The translations under genes were made by a program, and so were the position numbers. Below are positions 1-15,000 of a DNA stretch of 50,443 nucleotides, piece after piece. The DNA is from an uncultured Clostridia bacterium (GTDB lineage Bacteria > Bacillota > Clostridia > TANB77 > UBA1234): positions 1-50,443 of the forward strand of contig CAKPEF010000012.1 of assembly GCA_934149305.1 (NCBI GenBank), written 5' to 3'. The notes under the pieces are model-generated. The model made no database searches. It was not told the DNA's origin and saw only the letters and a list, made by a program, of their open reading frames with translations. Within the stretch, counting starts at the first letter, position 1; each line of letters starts with the position of its first letter.

Positions 1-3000
1 GAAGATGCAATGTCTTCAAATGTTCAAACATATAGCGTTGTGTATAAGTCTCCAAAGATTGTATCAATGCCAAAACGCAGTATTCCAGTAGTTACAACAA
101 ATTCATTAGCATCATCAAGCACATTCCAAAATGATGATATCTTTAGCTTTGAAATATCACAATCAGATGGACTAAATACTTGGATGTCATATGAAGACAC
201 ACCAAATATTTTTGAATCAACAATCCAAGGTAAACACGGCGAAACAGCGACAGCAATAATCAGAATAAACACACCACATGCCGGAATTTTAAGCTTTGAT
301 TATATGTCAAGCTCAGAAAAAGAATTCGATACATTCAAATTCGAAATATCTGGAGCAACACTTGTTTCAGAATCAGGCAAAGCAACTGAAACAACAAAAA
401 CACAAACAGGCGAAAATGATTGGCAAAACTACACAGGTAGATTTGCAATACCAACTAATGGCGTAATTACATTGAAATTAGAATACAAGAAAGATAAAAA
501 CGTAAATCGTTACGAAGATATGGCGGCAATCAAAAACTTAATCTTCACACCAATTTTACCAAGCAACGGAAATGTAATAATAAACAATGGCGCAGAGTAT
601 ACATCAACTGCAACCCTTGATTTAAGAATATACGTAGAAGATGCGACATATATGTACATCACAGAAAACAGCCAAAAGCCATCAGTTAATTCTACAGAAT
701 GGTTGCCATTACTAGAAAGAACAACATACACATTAAAAGATTTAAAAGATGGTGAAAAAACAATATATGTATGGTTCAAAAATGACAGCAACGCAATGTC
801 AATCGAACCTGCAAAAGGTACAATAAAACTAGACAATTCAGCTCCAACAAACGAGGCGCCAACAGTAGAAAGCACAGCAACAGAAATAAAAATAAAACTA
901 AATCAAAAAGATGAAAACGAATTTGTATTAACAGAGTATGGATATAGACTTGTAGGAACAACAGATTTTACATGGAGCGGAAATGTAAATTCAGGCGAAC
1001 ACACAATGGTAGGTTTAACACCAATGAAAGAATACGAAGTAAAAACAAGAGTATCAGATGGAATAAACGATGTAGTAGAATCAGAAATCACAAAAGTAAA
1101 AACAAAAATACCATCAGATAAAATAGTAATAGAAAGTTCACCATCAGAAAAAACGCTAAACAATGTTATCGTAACAATAACATGGAACAATAGCGAAGGC
1201 TACACACAAGAGTATAGCTTAGATGGCATAAACTACACTAAAGAAACAAACACAGTAACAACAATCGAAATGCCCAAAAACGGAATAATATATTACCAAA
1301 TGAATAATGGAACATACGATACAGGGGTTCAAAAATATATAGTAGGAAACATAGATAGAGAAGGACCAGTAGTAGAGGTGGCAGAAGTAGTATCGCCAAA
1401 GAGTGGTAAATATGGTATCGGCGATGAAATAACACTAAAAATAACATGGAACGAAGAAATCTATGCATCAGAATTGCCAAAGTTAAATATAAAATTCAAC
1501 GATGATGTAAATATTCCATTAACAGCAGAATACAAAACAACAAATGAAATCGTGTATAAATACACAATCAGAGCTGAAGATAATGGACCACTACAAATAA
1601 TATCATTAGAAGGTGGCGAGGTAAAAGACTCACTTCAAAATGTAGCAACATACACATTGCCAGCTCAAACAGGTAGCGAGATCTACGCAGAAAACGCAGC
1701 ATATATAGCAGCAACAAACACATATTATGCAACAATACAAAATGCAGTAAACGCAGCAGGAACAGAGCCAGTAGTAATAGCAGTGACAGCCAACACAGAA
1801 TTAAGAAACACAGTAATAATAAAAGAAGGTCAAAACATAACATTAGACCTAAATGGCAAAACAGTAAGTATAAAAAATGAAAGCTCAATAGTGACAGCAA
1901 TAGAAAATAGCGGAACGTTAGTAATAAAAGATAGTACGAATACAGACTCAAAAATAACAGCATATTCAGAAGAACGTTCAGCATACACAATAATAAATAA
2001 CAACACAGGAAGACTAACAATAGAAAACGGCAAAGTAGAAGCTGTATCAAACACAAAATCAATAGCATTAAAATCATACGGAATATACAACAAAGAAGCT
2101 GGTGTAATAACATTAGGAAAAGATGATGGAACTGTATTAAAAGAAATACCAGAAATAAAAGCAAAAGCAAAAAATGGTATAGGAATAAAATTAGTAGATG
2201 CAAATGGTAGATTATACTATTGCGATGGAACAATAAAAGGCACTAGCGATTCATTACAACTAGCTAGTGGAGCGGCTGCATACATTATTCCAACAGGTTA
2301 CATGGAAAAAGTAGAAAAACAAGTAGAAGAATATGGACTATACACAGTATCATATCTATCAAACGAAAACACAGTAGAGCTAACAGTAGATGGCAAATCA
2401 GAAAGATATTTAACACTAATAGATGCATTATCAAGAGTGCCTAAAGATGGCAGGCTTTCAAAAATCAAAATGCTAGCAAACGATACACTAATGCAAGTGG
2501 CAAAAATATATGAAGGCCAAAATGTAGAGTTAGACTTAAATGGATACACAATAACAAGAAATGAAGCAATAGATGGCGTAATCTACGCAATATTAAATAA
2601 CGGAACATTAAAAATAACAGACACCAAAACCGAAGCACCAGGAAAAATAGAAGCAATATCACAAGAAGATGTAAAAGTATATGCAGTATATAACTATAAA
2701 AATGGAACAATAACATTAGACAATGTAAAACTATTTGCCAAAAACGCAGGAGAAAACGAAGCATTTGGCTTTGATTATACTGGCGATACAACATCTATAG
2801 TAAACTTAGGTAATGTAATAATATATAGAGATACATTAGAAAAAGACAAAAAATATCTAAACCCAATAGGTGTATATTTATTAGAGGGGCAATACCTAAA
2901 ACAAGACACAGAAATAGTAGAAGGAATAACATACAAAGTAAACTATGGAGCAGAAACACCAAATGTGTCATTAACAGTAAATGGTGTAGTAACATACTAT

Positions 3001-6000
3001 AACTCAATACAACAAGCAGTAAATGCAGCACCAACAGATGGAACAATTGGAGAAATAAAAGTGCTGGTGGATGAGGAGCTATATACATTTTTAAATATTG
3101 ATTCAACCAAAAACATAAGCATTGATTTGAATGGAAAAGCGATAATAGCCCAAAATCAACAACAAGCAATACAAAATAATGGTGTTTTAACGATAAAAGA
3201 TACATCTACAAATGAAGAAGGCATAATAAAGGTAACAAATAACAATGATGCGTATGGAATTAAACACGGTTCTAAATTGTTACAGATAGATAGTGGCACA
3301 ATAATGGCTACTTCAACTAATAACATTACAATAGGTGTTCAAGCTGTAAGAACAACAAATCAACAAGCAACAATTGTTATAAATGGTGGAAAATTAAAAG
3401 CTATGGCAAATGGAACATATATATTAAGTGGCATAGCAATAAATAATAACGGAGAAATTCAAAGTGGAAAAGTAAACTTGCCAAAAGGAAAACACTTGAC
3501 ATATATAGCAGAAGAAAATTATGTAACAAACTATCTAGCAGATGGTGAAGTTGTAGCAACATTAGAACAAAATGGAGTAGTTACAAATTATGCATCAATA
3601 CAAGATGCAGTAGCTGCAGTTGTTGCTGATGGTACAAAAGCAAAAATAACAATGTATGAAAACGAGAGTTTAGGCAGACAAATAGATATAGCAGGTGGCA
3701 AAAACGTAGAACTAGATTTAAATGGTAAAGAAATTTATTTTGGACGCACACCAGTGTTAATAAAAAATGATGGTGATATAGTAATAAACGATAGTTCAAA
3801 TGGAGAAGGAAAACTAGTTGCTGTTGCAAATGCTAGAAATGGGCAGGTTATAAACAATACCGGAAGTGGAACAGTAACAATAAACGAGGGTGTTATTTCT
3901 TCGAGAGCAGATAGTACATTTACGACAATATATAACACAAGTACAGGAAGCATTATAATAAATGGCGGAAAGATAAGTGGATTTCTAAAAACAGGCGAAG
4001 GTAGATTGATAGGAAATGATGGAACAGGAACAATACAAATAAATAGCGGTGAAATCACATCAAATAGAAATGTGCTAATGTTAAACTGGAAAAATGGTAA
4101 CATAGAAATAAATGGAGGTAATATTAAAGCTAATGGAAACATAGTTGAAAATAAAGCTTCTGGTACAATAACTATTAACGGCGGAACACTAAGCACGGAA
4201 TTATCTGATGCAATAAGAAATGAGAATACAGGAAATATTACCATAAATAACGGTAACATAAAAACTACTGGAGCCTATTCAGCAATATGTAATGGAAATT
4301 TAGGAAATGTTTATGTTTATGGTGGAACAATTGATGCCGGAAAAGATGGTAGAGGGATTGATAACTCTTCAAAAGGTAAAATCATAATAGGTAAAGATGA
4401 TGGAACTGTACTTTCTGAACCTATAATAATAGGTAGATATGCGGTAAATCAAAGAACATTAGGTGGTGAAGTTTACTATTATGATGGTGTTTTAAAAGGC
4501 AGAGATACTAACATAGTGTATCCAGCGAACACTCGATTTAAATCAAATGAAACACCGACAGAAAAATATTATTTGATAATTACAACGGATGATGGTTATT
4601 TGGCTAATGGACAAGAAAATGAGTATAGAACAATTTTCTATACCAATAAAGCAAACTATGAATTGAGTTATACGGAAAATGGAAAAAATATAGTTAAAAT
4701 GTATTCTTCCTTAAGGATGGCTATTAATGATACTCCAGAAGATATAAAGACAAAAATAGTGGCATTGAGAGACACGACAGAAAATGTATATTCTGATATT
4801 ACATCAAAACAAAATATAGTATTAGATTTGAATGGAAAAAGTATATTGTTGAATGATACCAACGGTGGAATAAGAAACAGTGGCACATTGCAAATAATAG
4901 ATTCTTGCACAAATGGTGCAGGTAAGGTAGAAGTAATTGCTAAAGAACCTAATATAAGCGCAGTAAACCAATATTGCACAGGTGGCACTTTAATACTTGG
5001 CGAAGACGATGGCATAGTAAATCAAAATAAACCAGTACTAATTTCGCCATTGCAAAATTGTATAAATAATGCAAACAGTACTGTAAAAATGTACGATGGA
5101 ATGTTAATTGCAGCAAATCCTATATTTAATAATCAGTCAAGCAAATTTATATTGCCAGATGGTTATAAATTTATAAATAGAGTAAAAGAAGGAGCAATAA
5201 AAGAAGGCTATTTAATAAAGGATAATGGTATATCAATAGTGCCAGAGACAGCGGTTTGGGTAAATGATAACTTAAATGTAAAGATAGTGTATAGTAAGGG
5301 TCCATTTACATATCAATATAAAATAAATGATGGTGAATGGCAAAATGCAACAACATATGAATATGGAATTGCTAGAACATTAGAGAATATAGAAGTTGAA
5401 GAAAACGGCACAGTTTATGCAAGAAGCATAGACGCTAATTCAAATGTAATATATTCAGAAGAATACGAAGTAACAAACATAGATAAAGTAGCACCAACAA
5501 TAGAAAATATAACTATAACAACAGGCAATTCAACAAGCCAAACAATAACTGCAACTGGAGTAAAAGATAACGAAAATGGCTCTGGTTTAAAATCATATAT
5601 AGTAACAATGGATACAGAGGCACCACTAGAGAGTGCAGATTGGATAGAAATCACAAGCGACAGCATAACAGCAACTGTTACTAAAAATGGTACATGGTAT
5701 ATATATGTAAAAGATAATTGTGGTAATATATCTAACGGAAGTAGCGTGGTAGCACAAAACATAGATATAGATGCCCCAATAGTAACCAATATAGAAGTAG
5801 TATCCCCGGTTACAGGAGGATATTCTTTAGGCGAGGTAATAACAATAAAAGCAAACTTTAGTGAAGAAATAGTAGTAAATGGCACTCCAAAGCTAAAAAT
5901 AAAATTTGGTGATGGTGAAGAGATTAGCCTAACATCTAACAATGTAACTACAAACGAAATAATCTACACATATACAATAAAAGTAGAAGATGCAGGAGAA

Positions 6001-9000
6001 TTAAAGTTAGTAGATTATATTGGCGAGGGCATAAAAGATACAGCAGGAAACGATTATGCAAGTAACGAGATAGAGTTAATCGGCTCAAAAATATTAGCAG
6101 GCACAAGGGCATATATAGCAGAAACAAATAAATATTATGTAAAAATAAAAGATGCAATTGAAGTATGTAGCAAAGAAGCTACAGAATACACAACCATAAA
6201 GCTAATAAATGATGATGAATACGAGGGTGAAAGCGTAGAAATAGCAGAAGGACAAAAAATAAAAATAGACTTAAACGGAAAAGCCATAAACATATCAGAT
6301 ATTAGCGATGGTATTATAGATAATGGTGACTTAATAATAACTGATACTACAGAAAGTAAAAATGGCTCAATTACTTTAACAAATGTAGGAAATAACAAAA
6401 ATGCCATAAACAAAAAAGGTACTGGAATCTTACAAATAGATGCTGGTAACATTACATCAACATCAACCGGAAGCTATATATATGGTTTATACTGTAACAC
6501 AGCGGGAACAATAGAAATAAATGGTGGAAAGATAAATGCATTTTCAACTGGTACATACACATATGGTTTAAAAATAGATAACAACAAACCTAAAGTAATA
6601 ATAAATGGCGGAGAATTTAAAGGCAAAATGGCAGGTATCTCGTATGCGAATTATATGATATTAAATAATAGCGAAGAAGCTGTAGTTGGCAAAATAACAG
6701 TGCCAGCTGGTAAAATATTAGATTACAGAGTAGATGGAGAGTATATAGTAAACTATTTAGCAGACGGAGAATATGTAGCAACATTAGAATTAAATGGAGA
6801 AACTACAAATTATTTATCATTATTTAACGCCTTGGCAGCAGTTCCAATTAATGGTACGCTTGGCAAGATAACAATGTATAAAAGTGTAGATTTATATAAT
6901 ACATTAGGAATAAATGCAGGTCAAAATATACAACTAGACTTAAATGGAAAAGAAATATATGCACAAATGTTTAATAATGCAATAAGCAACAAAGGAACCT
7001 TGAAAATAACAGATACATCTGCTAGTAAAAGTGGAAAAGTAAGGTTGGTATCTCCAGGCACAAGTATGAATACAATAATAAACGAATATGCAGGTACACT
7101 TGAAATAGAAAATACAACAATAGAGTTAGAAGGAAAAAGTGCAAATGCTGCAGTATATACATCTAGTACAGGTAATCTTATAATAAAAAATGTTACAATA
7201 AATACTTGGGTTTCATATGGTGGAAATGCCATCTATGTATACGGTGCAGGCGGTGTAGAAATTTATAGCGGTACATTTACTTCTACAGCTAGTGGCCAAT
7301 ATGGCGAATATTATGGATTAAACATTAGAAATAAAAATGCCAAGATAATAATCGAAGGTGGAGAATTTAAAGGCAAAACAGGTGGAATATACATTATAGA
7401 TGGCATGACAACTAATAACAGTGGCACATATGAGAGTGGAAAAGTAAATATACCACAAAACAAACATATAGCACATAAAACAGAAAATGAATATATGGTA
7501 AACTACTTAGCAGATGGTGCAAAGGTGGTAACACTAGAAGTAAATGGAGTGGTAACAGATTATTTATCTATATATGATGCTGTTTTAGCAGCTCCAACTG
7601 ATGGAACATATGCAAAAATAACGCTATATGAAAATGAAATAATATCTAAAAAGCTAGAAATACTAGCTGGACAGAATATAGAAATAGACTTAAATGGAAA
7701 AGAAGTAACAGGAAGAAACTATATAAACAGTAATGGAGACCTTATAATAAACGATACATCAGAAGAGCAAACAGGAAAGGTAGAGTTAGATGCTCAATAC
7801 GTAATTTACAACCAAGGTATAGGAACTGTAGAACTAAAATCAGGCTTATTAAAAGCATATGCAAATACCTATTCGCCTAGATATGGAATTCACAACAATA
7901 GTACTGGTACTGTTAAAATGAGTGGTGGAAAAATAAATATAGAAACAACGCATACTAGTTATTGTATCTATAATGCGTCTAGCGGAATAGTTGAATTTAC
8001 AGGAGGAAAAATTGTAAACAATAAAGGACTTACTGGTGGGGGAATATACAATGGTATTGGAACCATCATTATGAATGGAGGTACAATGTATCCTGTTATG
8101 CTTGGAATAGAAAATGAAAAAACGGGAATTGTCGAAATAAATGGAGGAGAAATAGTTTCGATAAACAATAGTGGTGCTGTGAGAAATAGATCGACTGGTA
8201 AAGTGACTATAAATAGTGGCGTATTAAGAACATTACAATCTATAGTAATAAATAATGATAGTAATACTTCCACATATATGTTGACTATAAATGGTGGTAC
8301 ATTTTGTGGCAACTCAAATAGCGGTATAATAAATATTGGCAGAAACGGTAAAATAAATTTTAATGGTGGAAAGTTAATAAACGCAAGTAGAGCAACAATG
8401 TTTAATCCAAATATCAATAGAGTCGATATTCCAGAAAACACATATCTAAAAGTTAGTTACACTAAATCTGGTGACAGCTATGTATACGTTAGCGAACTAG
8501 ATACGGCAGGTGACTATGAATTAACAACTCAAGATGGCACAATAACATATTATAATACATTGCAAGAAGCATTTAATGCAGTACCAACGAATGGTACATT
8601 ATCAAAGATAAAATTGTTGACAGACTGTGAACTTCCAGAAACTGTTAAAATAGAAAATAGTAGAAAAGTTCAGCTAGATTTAAATGGGCATAAAATAAGA
8701 TATTATTCAACAGTAAAAGAGGTAATAGCACTAAGGAATACTAGCGGACAAGTTTTTGAAATTGTAGATACAAGTGGAGATGGACTAATAGATGTAAAAG
8801 CGGAGGGATATAATGCATATGCAATATATAATAATAGTTCGTCAGGCAAGATAAGAATAATCAGCGGAAAAATTCAAGTAACATCAATTGGTGGAGATGC
8901 TTATGGTATATACACTTCAAATGGACTTTCTAAAGAGGTTGGCAATGAAGCTATAAGAGTTGAAGGTGGAAGTATTTCTGTAAAATCTGAAATTGGAACT

Positions 9001-12000
9001 AATTCAACAGTTTCAGGTAAAGCATATGGTGTGTATAATAGACAATATGGTGCCGTATGTATAACAGGAAAAAGCACAATGATTTCGGCAACATCAGCAT
9101 TAAATGAGAGTTATGGTGTATATAATGCAGATGCTAGTGCTGCGACAGTACCAGTAACAATTGGTGAAAAAGATGGCATTGTTAGCACGACATCACCATA
9201 TATAGCAGGTGAAACAGCAGGAATTTATATAACAAAGACAAAATCTACAAGTATTTACGACGGTGCAATCACTGGTAAAGCTGGCGGAGCTATAAAAACA
9301 TCTACAACAGGTAATGCCGCAGAAATCGTAAGCGATACCGAAAACAACACATTCGTTTATACAAAGAGCAACAACGATGGCACAGAAACTGTAATGTTAT
9401 TAAAGAATATTCAAAGCTTGAATGTAAAACCAAGTGTAATTTTATCAAACAATTTGAATACAGATTACACATTAGAAATATCATATATGCCTGCAGACGC
9501 AGCCGAAGTAAGACTAGATGTTGAAAGCTCAGATGTTAATATAGCGGTAATAAATGAAATCTCAGAAGGCGTATATAGTGTAAGAACAAAAGGTGAAGGT
9601 AGTGGCGAAATTACAATTACAGCAACAGACCTTTCTAACAAAACATTAACACAAACAGTTAAGCTATTAGTTGATACAGTGGCTCCAACTACAACAGCAC
9701 CAACAGCAACATCTACAGGAAGTTCAGTTACAATAACATGTAACCAAGAAGATGAAAACATAGACAAAAATGAAATATATTATGCAATATCTGAAGATGG
9801 TGTTACATGGAGTTCATGGAGCAAGCGTGCTACAATTAACGGTTTAAAAACAGATACATTATATAAGGTAAAAACAAAAGCAAGTGATTTACTTGGCAAC
9901 ACTGCAGAATCAGAAATTTCAGAGATTCGTACAAAACTTGCAAACAACTCTAAATTTACATTTAATCCAGACACAATGACAAAAGAAAATGTAATTGTAA
10001 CAATAACGTGGAACAATCCACAAAAAACACCACAATACTATAAAGTAGGTGATGGTGAGTGGACATTAGAGGCAAACGAAACAACTCAAGTAACAGTAGA
10101 AGAAAATGGCACAACAATTTATACAAAGCTAATTTATGATGGCACAGAAGAAAGCGATATTAAATCAGCTACAGTAGATAACATAGATAGATTAGCACCT
10201 ACAGGAACACTTGCAATAAACGAAGCATACCCAAGATATGATGGATATGTAACATTAAAAATAACAGGCATAGACGACGCCTCAACAGTTGGCGATGGCT
10301 TAGGTACAATAGCATATATGTATATAACAGAAGAAAACTTAAGCGAAGCACCAGCAGAAGATGATGAAGGTTGGATAAAATATGAGGGCGACTATGATGC
10401 ATATGACTATTACATACAAAAAGGTGAGGGCGAAGTTTCAATATATTTATGGCTAATGGATAAAGCTCACAACACATCAAATGCATTAGTAGCAACAACA
10501 GAGTTTATACCACCAGTAGCAGTATTGTTTGAAGATGATAACCTAGTTGGAGAGTATCAATCGATTGCAGAAGCATATAACGCAGCAAGAACAGGAAACA
10601 TAAATCCTTCAACAATTATAGTTTGTCAAGATAATACAATGACAGCACAATTAACAATTGCAGCAAATAAAAATATAATATTAGACTTGAATGGAAAGCA
10701 AATAAATTCAAAATTAAATACAACTATAATCAACAGAGGAAAACTTGAAATAAATGATGGCAGCGTGGGTGGAAAACTTGTGGCAAAACCAAATAATGGT
10801 TGGTCATATGTTATAGATAATCAAAACCAACTAATACTTTTAAATGGAACAATAGAGATTGATACATTTGATAAAAATGCTATAGGTATTGCAATATACA
10901 ATAATAATTACAGTTCTAAGTTTGAAATGACAGGTGGAAAAATACACGCAATATCAAATTGGAATGATATATATGGAATATATAGTTATTTAAGTGATTC
11001 ATCTATAATACTAAAAGGAGGAAGCATAGAAGTATTATCAGATGGTTCAAATAGAGCTTATGGAATTTATAAAAACGGTATATCAGCAATAGATGTTATA
11101 AATACAACAATTAAAGCAACATCAACAAAGAAAGAAGGATATGGCATATATAACAATAATGCAACTAATACCGTAACCATCGGTACAAACGACGGCGTAA
11201 TTAGAGACGAACAAGTATCAATCTATGGTAGCACATACGGTCTATACAGAAGCACAGGTAAATTCAATTTCTATGATGGCACTATAAAAGGTGCAGATGG
11301 AAAATCAATATATTGTGATTTTGCTAACATAAACACGCCAGCACAATATGGAATTATAAAAACAACAGCTGATGGAATTGAAACAGCAAAACTATCACTA
11401 GATAGTAGTGCACCTACAATCGGAAGCATTGAAATAACAAACGACTTAAATGTATACAAGCAAACAATATCTGCTAAAAATGTTGAAGACTTTGGATTTG
11501 GCATTGTAGCATACAGATTTAGTAATAGTATGACAGTGCCAACAAAAGCAAATACTGATTGGACATATATAGAAGCTACAAACGGACCAATAGACTTTAG
11601 CTACGAAGTAACTAAAAATGGCGAATACTATTTCTGGGCTATGGATATGGCAGGTAATATATCAAATACAGCAAGCGTAACAGCCGAAAACATAAAGATA
11701 AAAGTTACTGGTGTAACAGCTAGCAACATAAACGCAGAAGTAGGAGCAGAAACACAAATAACAGTAACACTTTCGCCAACAGGCTCTGAAGCAGCAAACA
11801 TTATATATAAAGCAACAGATGAAACAATAGTACATGTAAATACAGAAACAGGAGTAGTTACAGGCTTAAAAGAAGGCAATACAGAAATTACAGTTACAGC
11901 AGTAAATTACGATGGCACAAGCGTTACAGGTACATTAACAGTAACCGTTACAGATCCAAACAAAGAGCCAGTAGAAAGTACAAAAACAGCACCAACACTA

Positions 12001-15000
12001 GTTGCAGGATACAAAAAGATTACAGCAACATGTAATCAAACAGGAGAAAATATAACAAACACATATTATGCAATATCTAGTGATGGCGAGAATTATCTAG
12101 CATGGCAAGAAAGTAATGTATTCGAAAACCTAGAAACAGGTAAAGTATACTATGTAAAAACAAAGATAGTAACAGCAGATGGAGAGACAGAATCAGTTGC
12201 AGCAATAATTGCAGTGCCAACATACACAGCAAAACTAGAACAAGATGGCACAGTGACATATTATAAAGATGTTCAAGAAGCGATAAATAATGCAAATGTA
12301 AGTAGTGCAAAAATAACAATGCTAGAAAACGAAACAAGAGCATTAGAAATCACAGTTGCAAGTGGTAAAAACATCGTATTAGATTTAGATGGACACGAGA
12401 TAAACATTCTTGGAACATCAAGTAGCAAACTATATGGAGTAACAAACAAAGGAACAATCAAAATAACAGACAGCAAAGAAACAGGAAAACTATTAGTTTC
12501 ATCTACAAATGCAGAAGCGGTATATGGAATATATAACGATGGTGGAACAATAGAGCTTGGCAAGATAGAAATAGAAGTAGCAAAAACAAATGGAGCAGAA
12601 ACATCATATGCAATTTATAATAATAGTGGTGTAGCAACAGTAGGAGACAATACTACAGCAGTAAGCACATCAAAGCCAAAACTAACATCAACAGGATATG
12701 GACTATATAATGTAAGTGGCACACTAAACTATTATGATGGTGTAATAATTGCAGAAAAAGGCAAAACAACAAATGGAATAATAAACTTAGTGTCAGGCTA
12801 CAAAATAACAACAGAAAACTTGGGTACACAAGATAAATCATATTTAACAGAATTAAAAGTAGACTTAAGTACTGCTATGATAATGGAGTGGCAAGTTCCA
12901 GCGAACACAGAGATAACATTACCAATATCAAATGGTGAAAATGTGGATATCGTGGTAGACTACGGCGATGGAAATGTGGAATGGGTAAAAGGCGAGACCT
13001 TCCCTAAACACACATACCAAACTGCAGGAACATACCAAATAAAAATTAGTGGAACATTAGGCGACTTTGGAAATTATAGCGAAAGCGAAATCACAGCAGG
13101 AAGTAATTATTATACATTTGCAAATTACATGAAAAAGCTAAGCAAATGGGGAGATTTAGCAGCATCAAGATATGGCTTTGCAAACTGTAAAAACTTAAAC
13201 TATGTAGATAACAAACCAACAAGAAACACATTCAAAAATGTAAAAAATATGAGTGATATGTTCTATGGCTGTACATCTTTAAAAACATTAGACTTAAGTA
13301 ATTACAGCCTAACAAATGTTACAAACATGCAAAACATGTTTAACAAAATGACAAACCTTGCTTCAATGCAAGTAAGCAATCAATTTGTGGTAGTAGCAAA
13401 TTCAAATGGTATATTTGATAATACAAATAGCCTAAAAGCAATAATAGTATCAAACAAAATACCAAAAGCAGGAGCATTCACAAATGTAAAAGATAGCTTA
13501 TCATCAAATGTAAAATTCTATGTGCCAACAGAAGAAGCCTACGAAAAATCGTGGGCAAACGACTTTGGCAAAGAGAGAATAGAGCCTATTTTGCAACTAG
13601 TAGGTAAGACACCAATAAGAGCAAACATAAACGAAACATACCAAGATGCAGGCTACTTAGTAGCAGGCTTCGAAATGGAAAAAGCAGAATTATATAATTG
13701 CTATGGATACACAGTAAGTATGTTAAACACAGTAGACACAAGCAAAGAACAAACACAAACATTAACATATAGAATCTCAAGAACATACCAAAGCGGAGCA
13801 GAAACAATACAAGAAGACTTAATGGATGCAACAAGAGAAATAAAAGTAGTAGACCTAGACAAATATATGATAACCGAGTGGAATGTATCAGGCGATGCAG
13901 GATTAGAGATAACATTACCAGTAAAAGGAACAGGCTTAAACATTATAGTAGACTGGGGAGATGGAACAGAAGAAACAATAACTCAAGAATATCCGACACA
14001 TACATACGCAAGAGCGGGAGTGTATGAGATAGCTGTAGTGGGCAATTGTCCAGAGTGGGGATACATGATAGATAGGATTGTAACAGATCCAAACAACGAA
14101 AATTATCAAGCATATTTAAAATGCAAAACAAGTTTAGAATATATAATTGGACTAAAACAATGGGGAAGCATAAATGCAACAAGATATAGTTTTTCTAACT
14201 GCAAAAATTTGGCTTATGTTTCTGGTGGCGCGACAGCAGACACATTCACAAATGTAACAAACATGATGTATTTATTTAATAATTGTACAAGATTAAAAAC
14301 GATTGATTTAAGTAATTTTAATACCTCAAATGTAAAAAATATGTGGGGCATGTTTATGAATTGTACAAGTGTTGAAAACTTAGATGTTAGTACATTCGAT
14401 ACTTCGAATGTAGAGACAATGCTTGGAATGTTTGCAAACTGCCAAAAACTAAAATCGTTAAATTTAAATAATTTTAATACATCAAAGGTGACTGGTATGT
14501 ATAATATGTTTGTTGGCTGTAAAGAGTTAAAAGAATTAGATTTAAGTAATTTTGATACTAGCAAAGTAACTACTATGATATGGATGTTTAATGGTTGTGA
14601 AAAATTGCAAAAAATAGATATGAGTAGTTTTGATACAAGTAATGTCACAACAATGCGTGGAATGTTCGATGGTTGTAAGTCTCTTCAAAATATAGATTTA
14701 AGCAATTTTAATACATCAAAAGTGACAAACATGGGGTCAATGTTTTTGGGTTGTTCATCATTGACAGAAATCGATATTAGTGGATTTGATACTTCTAAAG
14801 TAACAATGATGAATGGTATGTTTAGCAAATGTACGGGTCTAACAAAATTAGACTTAAGTAATTTTAATACAACTAACGTGACGACCATGAGTTATATGTT
14901 TAATGATTGTACTAACTTAAAAGAGCTTAATGTAAAAAGTTTTAATACAAGTAATGTTACAGATATGAGAAGTATGTTTAAATATTGTAGTAGTCTAGAA

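Noticed and set aside
1568..2233. Long leucine-rich open frame on the minus strand opposite the giant gene (and many similar ones up to 18.7 kb)
   Set aside because: These frames lack ribosome sites and have an unnatural composition (almost only L, F, C, Y). They arise from the biased codons of the real gene on the plus strand.
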